Positions 23,239 through 33,660 of a stretch of 64,000 nucleotides of DNA are shown one piece after another (position 1 is the stretch's first letter; every line of letters starts with the position of its first letter). The DNA comes from Mytilinidion resinicola (lineage: Eukaryota; Ascomycota; Dothideomycetes; Mytilinidiales; Mytilinidiaceae). A model generated the notes under the pieces. The model was not told where the DNA came from, ran no database searches, and was given only the letters and a program-made list of their open reading frames with translations. The stretch spans positions 597,218 to 661,217 of the forward strand of contig NW_022985447.1 of assembly GCF_010093595.1 (NCBI RefSeq), written 5' to 3'. The translations under genes were made by a program, and so were the position numbers.

Positions 23239-24254
23239 ATGGACCCCCAAGTTCCTCAGCTCGACAAAGTGAGACTCGCGACTCTTGACGACTTGCCCCG
23301 AATAGCCATCGTCGCCGCCGCCGGATTCTTCTACTCCCCTGTGTTCCAGTACCAAAGGCCGCACTATGAGGCCTATCCTGAGGACACGATAGCTAGCTAT
23401 TTCTTCGAGTACGAAGCCGCCATGCACGACCCCAACGCCGTAGTCCTCGTAGCTGAGGACATCCAAGACCCTCAGGAGCTAGATAAGGCCTACAGAGCAT
23501 TGCACGATATCACTTTGTCAACGTGCCCACCCACGCCGGGCAAGACCGTTATCACTGGAGTTTCGAGCATCACTCTGACGCCTGGCTCCATCTGGTCGGG
23601 CCGCTTGCAACCTACTGGCAAGTAGTTGTTTCTTTTGTCGTGCATGTCCGCTCTTAGCGCAGTTCTGACCTCAACTATCTCAGATCTTGTGCAGAAAAGC
23701 CCCTGTGAAACTCCACTACAACGGGACCAATGTTCAAGAGGCGGCGAGCTTTACTCCAAAGCTACCGCTGCCGCAAAGACTAAGTAAATGAAACCCACGC
23801 CACTCTCTACAACAGTCGCTTACGCTTCACTTCACGCAGGTACTTGGCCCATCGCATGAAACTGGCCACTTTGGCAGTCCATCCAGCCTACTGGCGTCGA
23901 GGACATGGCTCGAACTTGACCAAGTGGTGCACCACGCTTGCTGATATTGAGGGCGTCTCAGTGGGCGTTTCAGCGGCCAAAATGGGAGTCCCTGTGTTTG
24001 CAAAGGCCGGTTTCATGGAACAAGAACGGGTGCAGATCGCCGCGTATCAACTACCACGTGATAGTGTTGTTTCTTTGGGCGGCGGCAAGCAGCCCGACCA
24101 GATTGAAGCCATCGAACTCTGGATCGGAATACGCCAACCCGTCGGAACGATCTCAACAACCGCAATGTTGCCTCTTCCAAAGCCTGCTGGAACTCAGACG
24201 ACCCCGTGGACGTTTTGGCGAGCTTGGAACCGTTTCATAGGCCCGGAATGCTGA
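23239..24254 (+). CDS. GNAT-family N-acetyltransferase
   Basis: Exon 1 (23239..23621) encodes V-R-L-A-T-L-D-D-L-P-R-I-A, a typical first GNAT strand and helix. The last exon (23840..24254) carries the acetyl-CoA-binding motif L-A-V-H-P-A-Y-W-R-R-G-H-G-S (R-x-G-x-G/A type) and a later A-A-K-M-G-V-P-V-F-A-K-A-G-F block. A middle exon ends at 23783 before a GTAAAT donor (intron 23784..23839). Its frame reads E-T-P-L-Q-R-D-Q-C-S and K-A-T-A-A-A-K-T-K, and joins cleanly to Y-L-A-H-R-M-K-L. The first intron is unclear. In the required phase the acceptor would be 23657 (36-nt intron) or 23699 (AAAG). Total size is about 290-300 residues. The acetylated substrate is unknown. Confidence 0.8.
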
Positions 24255-25250
24255 TAGTATCCGCTTCCGAAGTAATATGCATGACTGCCCAAGGGGGCAT
24301 CATTTAGCGGCGCATTCAACTACCCTTCTCGGATTTCTTATGGAGGCTGGTTCCCTCTCATACATATTGTACGGCCGATCATACACGGCCTGACCCCACG
24401 AGACCTCCTATTTCATATAGATTACTGGTTCTGGCAACAATAACGAGCCATGCACGTATGCAACCATTTTCGTTTCATAGCGCTAGAGAACTGGAACCAT
24501 TCCCTACCAGGGCCTGTGCTGTGAGCAGCAGCACGCGAATACTGACTATCGGTGACAGGTGCGTTATCTTTCGGCTTCGATATGTTCTCGTGGTCAAGGT
24601 GTCATGATAGATCGATTGGTCCATTTTGGATCCCGACACAGCGGTACTGCCCTGAAGCGACACCACGTTTTCTAAGCCCCGCGCTTGGCGAATAGCATCG
24701 TCAGCAGTTTCTCAAGCCCACCATGTGTAACTGTACACGGAGCCGCTGGCAGGCGTGACGGCAGGGCTCCGAGGGCTTGTGCTACGGTAACGAGGCCACG
24801 TCGTCAGGTATGATACTTGCACATGTTCCGTTGTCCAGGACTTCTTGACACGTTCCACAACAGCCCCGTCTCATCGGGGGTAGCTACTTCAGGTGGCTAT
24901 GTGTTGACAACCGATTGCTTCATGTAACACGAGACTACTCCGTAGAATGTTCGCCCTACCGGCAAACCCATAAGCGACTCCGCAGATGCTCTGACACCTA
25001 GAAATCCGAGATCTACAGCAACTAAATATTACATGCTCCTTTTAACTGAGCAGCCTAATAATCACTCAGAATCTCAATAGCAGTCGTTCCAGACCACATC
25101 ACGTGAATTCGCGTTTCCGAGTCGTGATGTCATAATGATATTGACACTCCCCTCTCGCACTCCCAACCGCGTCCCTCAACCTCGAACAACCCAATTCCAC
25201 TTCGAACAACCGCATTCTACCTCGAACATCCCAGTTCTCACTACTCTAAT
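24255..25250. other. Intergenic region
   Basis: About 1 kb with no supported gene. Close to the next start codon (25189..25240) a short pyrimidine-rich block beginning CCTCGAACA or CTTCGAACA is repeated three times, probably in the 5' leader. Confidence 0.45.
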
Positions 25251-25870
25251 ATGCCTTCAAGCAAAGGAAAGCCAACGGATCCGCAGCTGCGCGAGAAGGT
25301 GAAGAATGGTACGCCCAATCGCGCGATACCCGAACTGCTACGAGCGCGACGCTAATCCTTCGCAGACGTCAAGAACGAGACAAACAAAGATGGCGGCGGG
25401 AAGGGCCAGTGGAGCGCGTGGAAAGTGTGTATACCATACGCACTTATTCCAATTGACTAGACTGACATGCGATCAAGGCTGCAAAGCTCTCCAAAGAATA
25501 CGAGAAGAAAGGCGGCAGCTACGAGAACGAAGCTGGCTCGAAGAACGAACCAAAGACAGGCGCGCCACAGCATAAGACTGATAAAAAGAAAGATGCGGAG
25601 CTTAAGAAGGCGAAGGCGGACGAGTCCGCCGAGAAGAGTGAGGAAGAGGGAGAAAAGGAAAACGCGACGCCCAAGGAGAAACCTAAAGCGAATTCTAGTG
25701 AGAACAAAAGCGGTTCCAAGTCGAATGTGACGAAGAAAAGCGAGGCTAGGAAGAAAGCATCAGCCAAGCAAAAGCCGATGGCAGAGGGCACGCGCAAAAG
25801 CGCTAGACAAAGCGCGAAGCGCAGTACGGACGATACACAGGAGGGTTCCTCGAAGAAGACTAAGATTTGA
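25251..25870 (+). CDS. Small highly charged protein, DUF5872-like N-terminus
   Basis: Three exons (25251..25308, 25366..25424, 25478..25870) give 169 residues. The N-terminal 75 residues (T-D-P-Q-L-R-E-K-V-K, G-G-G-K-G-Q-W-S-A-W-K, A-K-L-S-K-E-Y-E-K-K-G-G-S-Y) match a short conserved unit I recognise from fungi and also from bacteria and large DNA viruses (DUF5872-like; the name is from memory). The rest is Lys/Glu/Ser-rich and disordered, resembling a chromatin- or nucleic-acid-associated tail (S-A-R-Q-S-A-K-R-S). The second intron ends in ATCAAG, a less common AAG acceptor. No function is known. Confidence 0.8.
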
Positions 25871-25946
25871 TTGGCAAGGGCCATTCATGCAATTGACAGT
25901 TTGTTTTCGTATTCCTTTTCTTGGACATCTATCTGCTATACCATGT

Positions 25947-27575
25947 TTACGTAGGAATTTTATATGCACCTCTCAGTCTCCCTTTCGGATCCACCGCTTT
26001 CTTTACTTTTACCAATCTCTCCCAGTTCGCGCCAAACATGGCTTTGGGGTCATGGAACACTTCGAAGTCCCTAGGTATCAGGTCTGAAGCTTTGCTCTCT
26101 GGGCAAATTGTGGTTTGCGCGTCTGCAAGTCCTTTCACGGCTTTGGCATGGACTTCCGGCGAGCAGCCTTTCAGGCCACCAGTGCCTAGTTGCATGATAT
26201 GACGGTTGCTCGGACGAGGCCATGCGGTGTCTTCCGAGGATTTGGTCGAGTTGAAAGCCGGCTACGCTATCGTCAGTCTCTATTGTTCGAGAAATGAGAA
26301 TAAAAAGAAATCATACTCTTTGCATGAGCTCCACGAGCACAAATGTCCCGGCATTCAGCAATGGTTCCTCCGCCAACAATTGATCAAACCAATTCCACGT
26401 CCTATGAATCATTGCCTCGTCGAACGCAGGGATCGTTATAGCAGACATCATCTGATTCGTGAGTCCTCTCATCGCGTCAAGGTTATCTATATCGATTCCG
26501 TCAGTACAGTCCACATAGCAAAATCGTATTCCAATTCAAGCTTACCACTCTGCCTGTTCACATCCCACAAACTCATCGACTTCGTCGCATCAGTCGCGCC
26601 TTCAATCTCCAGCGCCCACTTGAACCCCGCCTCACTCCGCCCATGCTTTTCGCCATGCGCATCATACACGAGAATCGCCACCCCAGGCTGCGTCGGCTGC
26701 CCTGTAAACGCGCCCTGCGTAAGATCAAGACAGAAGAAGTGCATCGCCATCTTGGCATCATGACACCGTTCCGCAAACGCCGACTCCGCCTTCGCAAGCG
26801 CCGGGAGCGCGGAGCGAGGGTACATGATCATGCCGCTATAAACATCAGAAGTATACTTATACGCCTTCAGCTTGAACGCCGTAACCGCTATTCCCCCAAA
26901 TCAGCATCCGCATTCCCTCAAGGAAACTGAATCATGGTAAGGTCAACTCACCCCCAAAATTCCCACCCCCGCCCCTGAGCGCCCACAGCAGCTCCGGCTC
27001 CACCGACGCCCACACAACGCTCCCGTCCATCTTCACGACCTGCGCGTCGAGCATGTTGTGCGGGTCCGAGCCCATGCCGTGCTCGGACGAGATCCACGAC
27101 ACCGCGCCGCCCTGCAGCATGCTCCCGCCCACGCCAACGTACGTGCAGCGCGCACCGACGACTACACGCCCCGCTTAGCCCCAGAATAATGGAGAGCAGC
27201 ACAACGGAGACTCGTACCTGCGTAGTCTGGTGCCTCCGCTTCCATCTTCCGATCCACACTGCCCCACACCTGTCCCGCGCCCACGATCACCGTCTCGGTC
27301 GCTCGGTCGAACGTGACCTCGGAGAAGGCGTCGAGGCTGATCAGCACGTCGGACGCGGACGCAGAGCCGCAGCCGCCGCCGCGGATGGCGAAGTCGAGGT
27401 CTGTGGTGTTGAGGGCGGCGAGGAGGCGGGAGAGGGAGGCGAGGGAGGCGGGGCGGGCGACGAGGCGGGGGGAGAGGTTTTTCTGGGCGGACCAGACGAG
27501 GGAGAGGGGGGTGTAGAGGGGGTTGGAGGGGAGGATGAGCTCGGTGGGGTGGAGGAGGGAGGTTATGGTGTCCAT
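25947..27575 (-). CDS. FAD-linked oxidoreductase (BBE/6-hydroxynicotine oxidase-like)
   Basis: Exons on the minus strand: 27218..27575, 26952..27161, 26546..26887, 26317..26486 and 25947..26261, total 464 residues, normal for fungal BBE-like flavoenzymes. The FAD-binding half shows R-P-A-S-L-A-S-L-S-R-L, A-I-R-G-G-G-C-G-S, S-L-D-A-F-S-E-V, G-A-G-Q-V-W-G-S-V and G-V-G-G-S-M-L-Q-G-G. The C-terminal half ends with W-E-R-L-V-K-V-K-K-A-V-D-P-K-G-R. The usual R-G-G-G-H histidine, which binds FAD covalently in this superfamily, is Cys here (R-G-G-G-C). There is no secretion signal, so it is probably intracellular. All four introns are 55-64 nt with standard ends. The substrate is unknown. Confidence 0.9.
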
Positions 27576-28152
27576 TTTAGATGTTTGTGAAAAGATTGGA
27601 TTGGATTTGAGTGATGTATGGTTGGGGTGTAGAAGGGAAGTAGGAGAGAGTAGAGAAAGCGGGGTATGAGCGGTAGTTAAGGTAGCGTACTGTCTTATAG
27701 CTGGCGTATAGGCTCAAAATATTACTGGTGAGACTCATGGCATTGGTACCTGTGGGACTAGGGCTTAGTCAGATTGGGCGATGGATGCGGTAGGATGTTA
27801 AGACGGAGTTGTGTTATTGGGCGCTTTAGGAGCCTATCCTTCATGTTTTGGTTGATAGAAAGAGCCGTTTGATGGCTTGTGTGCATTGAATGAAATGTTG
27901 ATTTGTAGCGTTGAATCCCGAAGTGCGAGTCACTAGTCATGTCCTCACTACTTTCGACGAAAGTAAGTTCTCATGGCGACAACATAGTTATAGTAAAACG
28001 TGAACACCTGTGAACAGATTAATATAAACCACAATCCAATCCTCTCCTCTTTCAAGCAACACTTTTAGCATCCTCTCCGTCTAATCACTCACTGATTCGA
28101 ACATCCCCTTCTCCCACCCCTACCCCTATAAGGCCCCCAGCGCTCCCCTACC
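27576..28152. other. Intergenic region
   Basis: Promoter side of the FAD oxidoreductase and 3' flank of the next gene; nothing else is recognisable. Confidence 0.45.
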
Positions 28153-29131
28153 CTAGAACTTCTCACAAGCCGGTCTCATATCCAACTCATGCGTCCACAA
28201 ACACGGCTGCTGCCGATGCAACCACAAATACGTCTCCCCCACCGCCTCGGCACTCATCTTCCTCCCACTCTTCTGGTCCGGCCCCTCCTCATCCTCAATC
28301 GCCCCGTTCGCAATCGTATGCACAACATGCACCCCCTTCTCACTCATCTCCCGCGCCAGCGTCTGCGCCAGCTGCCGCACACTCGCGCGGCCCGCGCCGT
28401 ACGCGGCGTACTGCGCGCTGCAGCGGAGCGCGCCCAGCGTGCCCGTGAAGATGAGGGTCTGGTGTCAACCAGTCAGTCCACGACGTCCAAGCACTTTTGG
28501 AGAAGAGGCGGGGTCGAAGAGAACCACTTACCCCCTTCTTCTCTCCGCCCTCCGAAAGCGGCGTCTCGCCATGATCCCCAAAAAACCGCGTCAACGACTC
28601 CTGCGCAAACGTAAACGCACCCCCGACATACGTCTCCAGGCTCTCCGTGAACTCCTGTAGATCCATGTCATCAGCCTCAACCCCTAAACAAGAAAAAAAT
28701 AACCTCCAAAGCGTTTCCCAATCGCGGTTTAGAGCACTCACGTCATACCCCACCTCCATAAACGGCTTCCGGCTACTATGCTTGACGCTGTACACCGCCA
28801 CGCGCAGCTTCAGCCCCTGGAAGCTTGCATGCTGCTTGATCTCTGCGAACGCCTTCTTCAGCGCGTCTGGTGACGTGTCGGTGGGGAAGGCTTCGAGAAC
28901 CGCGTCGGGGCTGGATTGGCGTAGAGAGGTGCAGAGGGCGTGCAGCGGCTCCGGGCGGCGCGCGAGGAGGGCGACGGCGAGGTTGCCGTGGGAGGGATGG
29001 GAGAGGATGCGGGCGATGCCGGCGCCCTGGGGTGGGAGTTAGTTGGGGGAAGGGGGGAGAGGATGGAAGGAGGGGGAGGGTACGGTGTTGGGACCGGCGC
29101 CGAGGAGGATTGCGAGGCCGGAGGGGGGCAT
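28153..29131 (-). CDS. Atypical short-chain dehydrogenase-like protein (Lys to Arg at the catalytic position)
   Basis: Four exons (29084..29131, 28742..29026, 28532..28654, 28153..28458) give 253 residues. The Rossmann glycine motif is split by intron 1: L-L-G-A-G-P-N-T joined to G-A-G-I-A-R. Later come L-A-R-R-P-E-P-L, a D-T-S-like acidic position, F-T-G-T-L-G-A-L-R, and then Y172-G-A-G-R176 where SDR enzymes have Y-x-x-x-K. The C-terminal part (G-V-H-V-V-H-T-I-A-N-G-A-I) fits the subfamily of bacterial/fungal oxidoreductases close to classical SDRs. With Arg in place of the catalytic Lys, the activity may be altered or lost. Introns: 57, 87 and 73 nt. Confidence 0.85.
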
Positions 29132-29809
29132 TGTGGGAGATGGGGGTTGGTTTGATGGATTGAAGGGTTTTAGAACGTGTGTATATAAGTCTTTAAGTGC
29201 GGGCTGACTTTTTCAATTTGTATAAAAAATCAGCGCCCAGCAACCCCGGAGGTAGCGGAATTACACCCCTTGATATCATCATCATTGGTGAGCTGTGGGG
29301 CGGCGGATCGTCACAGGGGAACGTTGTGGGGAATGCTTAGTTCGCACGAAACACCGTAGGTAGTACATGACTTCGACTATTGTGTGCAGATTACTTGAAA
29401 CGACTGATTTGGACACTGTTGAACATAAATTGAAGATAGCATCTTGATAGGATTTTCTCCTGCGAAGTTTCATTCAGTCTGTGGTCCTATTTCTCGTTGC
29501 AAACCATGAATGCAGAACGTGATCCAGGGTTGGAAAGTAAAATATCAATCAGACCCTGAACACAACATCCTCCAAAACACAAACACAGCATCGTCCAAAG
29601 TGTGAGTAAGCAAGATCTAAGCTATCAATGAAAACTATCATCCAAAATATTCCAGTGCGCCTAGAGGGTCACCAACCACGCTCCAAACACCATACCATAC
29701 GCCCCTACCTCCCTAGTCAGTTCCCCTCAAAACAACCCCAAACTCCCACACACCGCTAAACAACTTCCCACAATCCACACTCCTAACCCCCCCTAAACCT
29801 AACACGACA
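29132..29809. other. Intergenic region
   Basis: No gene is seen. The stretch 29720..29850 is strongly C-rich on the plus strand. Confidence 0.45.
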
Positions 29810-30088
29810 TCACCCTCTTCCCCTCACCCTCCCCATCACCACCTCCCTTAAGCCCCACCTCAACACGTCTCCAGCCCAAGTCGCAGCATCGTCTGCCTCC
29901 GCCAGTACCGGCACCAGCGACAGCGGCGGCGTCCCCGCAACACCCGCCGTCGAGGATGTCGGGCTCCTGCCCACGAAGGAATTCGGCTCACCGACATGCG
30001 TCCGCCACTGCGCTTCGGTGGTTTCGTCGCCGCGCCCGAGGGATGTGCGGACTAAGACTGGGGAGGACTCTTCGGTGGAAGCGGGAGC
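29810..30088 (-). other. 92-codon in-frame open extension beyond a TAG
   Basis: Directly after the TAG (30089..30091) of the upstream gene the same frame stays open for 92 codons, to TGA 29810..29812. The codons are GC3-rich and the peptide looks protein-like (T-E-E-S-S-P-V-L-V-R-T, E-A-Q-W-R-T-H-V-G-E-P-N-S-F, A-D-D-A-A-T-W-A-G-D-V-L-R-W). It is either a readthrough extension or part of the gene after removal of a 36-nt intron 30089..30124 (GTGAGC...ACATAG), which would keep the frame. Confidence 0.6.
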
Positions 30089-31315
30089 CTATGTGAGACT
30101 GGTGGCGGAGTGTGCTTGGCTCACGTCTGTGAGATTGATTGGAGCGTTGATAGGTCGACTCCTTTGCTGCGTAGCCATCTCGTCACTGGCGTGGATGGAG
30201 AGGGGGCTTGAGGCTGTGAGGGCGTTTGGGTGGGGAACGGCGGCGGGCGGGAAGCACGTCCACCAGGCTTCGGGGGTGGGTGCTGGTTTGGTGGGGGATT
30301 CTGGTGAAATGGGGCAAGGGGGTGTGTGGTTTGGGCTCTCTGGGAGGACGGGGGATGGGGAGGATTCTTGAGGTTCTTTCATATGCTCCTTGCCGAAGTC
30401 AATGGCTCCGCGTCTGCGTAAAGTGCGGCTTCTAGCGGCAATCGTGTTGGGGTCTTCTGGATGGGAATTCGAAGCCATCTCCCCACTCGACTCATGGATT
30501 CGCGAGTTGGGATGTACCATGAACAACTTCTTCCTCCGCACGCAAGGGGAGGCATCTTCCTGCTCTTTTTTGACCACGCAGAAGCTGTCCAGCTCTTCCT
30601 GAATAGTCGGAAGATAGCTAAGAGGAGTCTGCGGAAAGTCGAACGAGGTACGAATAGGCGTCGTCGGTGGTTCGTCGTCGGAGTCCAGACTTAATCTGCT
30701 ATCTGGGATGATGATTGATAGACTAGGGCGACCTTTAGGATTCACAGAGTCGACTCGAGATTCTGGTCCAAACGTAACGGTCTTCTGCGAGGGAGAAAGA
30801 CCCGTGACGGGCTCGTTCACGGCGGCGCTGGTTTCCCAGCGTGGGTGGCGGAGGCTAGGTCGACCTGATGACCTTAATCTCTTCTTGTTGATTGATTTGG
30901 TCGTTTCAGTTGGCGATGGGACAGTAGGTCTAGCCGGCGCGTCCGTGTCGTTGCTGTCTTTTGTAGGGTTGCCACATGAGAATCGGTCCAGGCGCAAGAC
31001 ACTTGTGAGAAAACGCCCAACGACACACATATCGTCATCAAGGTGGGCTTGGGAAACAGAGCGGGCTTTTGGACCGCTTTCTGTGTTGCTGCTATATCTG
31101 TCGCCTTTGGGGATGTTGTTACGGAGAACATAGCAAGGATGTCTCCTTTCCAGCCTGGCGATGTGGTCAGCTGCTTCTTTGCTAGGCCTTGGGATGTTGG
31201 GCAGGGCCAACTGTTCTCTGGCCTGGTCTCCATCCTGAGGACTGGAGGTGCCGTACAAGCCTCCAACTGCTGCACTGGATGGCGTCTTCTTCGTTTGAGC
31301 GTGAGGGTTAGACAT
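30089..31315 (-). CDS. Uncharacterised Ser/Pro-rich protein, 408 residues to the first stop
   Basis: A single open frame starts at ATG 31315. I recognise no domain. The protein is polar and mostly disordered, with short ordered-looking blocks (H-I-A-R-L-E-R-R-H-P-C-Y-V-L-R, D-D-D-M-C-V-V-G-R-F-L-T-S-V-L-R-L). It has several Ser-Pro and Thr-Pro sites that could be phosphorylated (S-P-S-P-V-L-P-E-S-P, C-P-I-S-P-E-S-P). A nuclear-type basic stretch (K-K-R-L-R-S-S-G-R) is present. Coding continues in the same frame past the TAG at its end, so the true C-terminus is probably longer. Confidence 0.7.
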   Translation of the reverse strand: MSNPHAQTKKTPSSAAVGGLYGTSSPQDGDQAREQLALPNIPRPSKEAADHIARLERRHPCYVLRNNIPKGDRYSSNTESGPKARSVSQAHLDDDMCVVGRFLTSVLRLDRFSCGNPTKDSNDTDAPARPTVPSPTETTKSINKKRLRSSGRPSLRHPRWETSAAVNEPVTGLSPSQKTVTFGPESRVDSVNPKGRPSLSIIIPDSRLSLDSDDEPPTTPIRTSFDFPQTPLSYLPTIQEELDSFCVVKKEQEDASPCVRRKKLFMVHPNSRIHESSGEMASNSHPEDPNTIAARSRTLRRRGAIDFGKEHMKEPQESSPSPVLPESPNHTPPCPISPESPTKPAPTPEAWWTCFPPAAVPHPNALTASSPLSIHASDEMATQQRSRPINAPINLTDVSQAHSATSLT

Positions 31316-32340
31316 GTTGAATGATATAAGACCGGTCAGTTGAGTTGCTGAAAATCATGGCATTGCGAAAGCTGTGGCTGTCTGAGAAGATAAAGTAACA
31401 GTGAAAGTTCGAGAGCTGGCCTTTTCCACCTTAAAATACACAACTGTGTCATCGACTGACTGAGTTTAGTGGTCCAGATGTTGTGAACCATGTTCTGTTG
31501 CTCGCGTTCCCCATCAGAGTTGAAGGAGGGGATGGAAAACCTGTCAATGTAGGCTGGAACGCGAACATGATCAGAACTGCGGCTGAGAATACCAACAGAG
31601 GACCCTAGATTGGTGTAGATCGAGACTGCGAAGCCTAGCATTTAACCCAAGGAGGATTTATCTCGTGGCGGAAGAACCATGGTTCGGTCCGTCCAGAGTA
31701 TATTTGGAATCCCAGTAATGGGAGAAGCACGGAGACAACACAGGGTCATGGGAGAGATGGTCCATGCGGTACCGAAAGAAATTGGAGAAGACGAGCCTTT
31801 GATTTAGCGAGAAAAGGAAATTTGTGGGGAGCATCTAATAATTGCTCTTGCAACTGGCTGCACAAGATGAACCATGGAAACCGCCTGTGTGCACCTATCA
31901 GGAGCACAGGCACAGAAGTAATTGCTCGGTGTAGCAGATTGGCTATGGAAATCTCCACGGGCAAATACTAAATACCCGGGTACAGAATTGGCAGGACTCA
32001 AGCTCGAAGCAGCTGGGATGCAGAATAGAACCTTCTTTTATCTTGAATTATTTGCCGTGGACGTAGCCGGAAGCCAAACGCCATATTCGGTGCGAAAGAA
32101 TCGTAATCCAATACACGTGCCCACTTCATAAGCCGTCATCAGTCGTCGTCCTCCACAATCCGACGCTGTTAATAGACCCGGATGACTGCGAAAGAGTTCG
32201 CAAACGGAGAGCGATCGGCTCGAATCGCTCATGCACTATTATTGCCTGTTATTCTCTGCCATAAGTAATCAGCCTGCGATTGGCTGGTAATGGGGAAAAC
32301 GCAGGACGACAGGGTCGCAACCAAAGAAACTGCATATTAC
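31316..32340. other. Intergenic region
   Basis: About 1 kb upstream of the minus-strand unknown gene and downstream of the next gene. Small frames lack support. Confidence 0.45.
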
Positions 32341-32829
32341 TCACAATAACGACAGCGTCAGATCACCTCGAATGCTAGCCTTGAGCTCGATCTCAATCTC
32401 GAGATTCGCCTCGAGTTTGAGCTTTAGCCCGTCCTGCTCATCCAAGCCGCCTGACGGCTTCGCCTGTTGCTCCATGCGATACGGTTGGTTCGGGTCCGTC
32501 CCCCGCATAGGTATCTCGCCTCTCATTGCTCTCGCCTTTGTGACGGGACCATCCATCGAGGTGCTGTCCGGGCCAATACGTTCGAAGGCCTGCATGCTGT
32601 TGAGCTCCCCGTTGGCATCAGCTTCCTCGAGGGCTTCTAGTGAAGCGGTTTTCATGTATTTGCCGTCTTCAATGCCCTTCTGAATACGGCGGCGGCGGTC
32701 TCGGCGGGAGGAGGATCGTGAGCGGGCGCTCTGCAGGCCGGCTTCGCGTTTTTGTTGCTTCTTGGCCTCGAGCTGCTTGTTCTGCTGCATCGTGGTGCGG
32801 GCATGGGGTTCAGAATCGGAGTCGGACAT
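32341..32829 (-). CDS. Small polar protein with the K/E-rich C-terminal module (paralogue 2)
   Basis: One exon, ATG 32829, 162 residues. The N-terminal half is Gln/Arg/Ser-rich, with a basic patch (R-R-D-R-R-R-R-I-Q-K-G) and a conserved-looking helix (E-A-L-E-E-A-D-A-N-G-E-L). The linker A-K-P-S-G-G matches A-K-P-R-G-G of the 12.3-kb gene. The C-terminus is L-K-L-K-L-E-A-N-L-E-I followed by E-I-E-L-K-A-S-I-R-G-D-L-T-L-S-L-L. The stop TGA lies inside a TT|GTGAGTAA splice-donor sequence. Its neighbour at 33661..34424 has the same module and orientation. Function unknown; the basic patch suggests a nuclear or nucleic-acid role (inference). Confidence 0.8.
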   Translation of the reverse strand: MSDSDSEPHARTTMQQNKQLEAKKQQKREAGLQSARSRSSSRRDRRRRIQKGIEDGKYMKTASLEALEEADANGELNSMQAFERIGPDSTSMDGPVTKARAMRGEIPMRGTDPNQPYRMEQQAKPSGGLDEQDGLKLKLEANLEIEIELKASIRGDLTLSLL

Positions 32830-33660
32830 GTTGGATATGGGATTGAGAGACGTGAGACCGGGGGAAGTTTCTGGAAATTAAGGATAGATGTAGAGTTGTG
32901 GAGATCTCAAAACGGTGTGTATTGACTGTAGCACTGCGATGGAGGATGAGAGAGGGAGCGGGATACGAGAGAGGTGATGGTAAGAAAGATGGACGGGCCA
33001 CTACCTAGACCAGCTCGCGGGCCAGGAGGAAAACAAGATTGAGCGATGTGGCGGCTGGCTGCAGCGCGTGCATGCGGTGATGCTTGCAAGACGGCCCAGT
33101 GGTGCTGCATGGGGGCTCCATCGGGACACGAGAATGTCCCCGCGCGGCTCCATCGACGATGCGTTGACGTCACGAGGCCCCCGGCCCGGCTGCCATCTGT
33201 AACGCCCGGAGCGACAGACGGCGGAGGTTTCTGAATCAGTGAATGGGGTGTGGAGAACTTGCGTCAGCGGCAAAAAGCGCGCCGAGTGCGGCAGGGGATG
33301 CGTGGAGAACAGCTGGTGTGTTGGTTGCGAATTCGAGGAGCTGGGAAGACCTGCTGAAGCTTGAGCACGGACGACTATAGTGCATTCTGTGCGAGGTCCT
33401 CCGCGAGCTTCAAGAAATTGAATTCGACGTTGCGGGCAAGGCACAGTTCAATCTCCAGGTGACAACTGGAATAAGAGGCAAATAGCTTTTCTATCTCGCG
33501 GTGCTGCGACTAATAATTACATCAATGGAACCCAACGCCGTCCCAACTCAGTGCATTTGTGATTAGCCCAATATTCATGACCACATTGACTTCTCCGCGC
33601 GAACAAACAGCATTGGATCCAGACCTGAAGCGTTGTGTACGAGTTTAGTTGCTTACGAGT
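32830..33660. other. Intergenic between two same-strand module genes
   Basis: About 0.8 kb. A CAACTAAACTCGTA-like segment occurs twice in tandem (minus strand, around 33645..33667), at the acceptor of the putative last intron of the next gene. No other feature is seen. Confidence 0.45.

Noticed and set aside
25189..25240. Three near-repeats of a CTCGAACA block, considered as a possible CRISPR-like or operator array
   Set aside because: Far too short and irregular, in a eukaryotic 5' leader; treated as a simple leader repeat.
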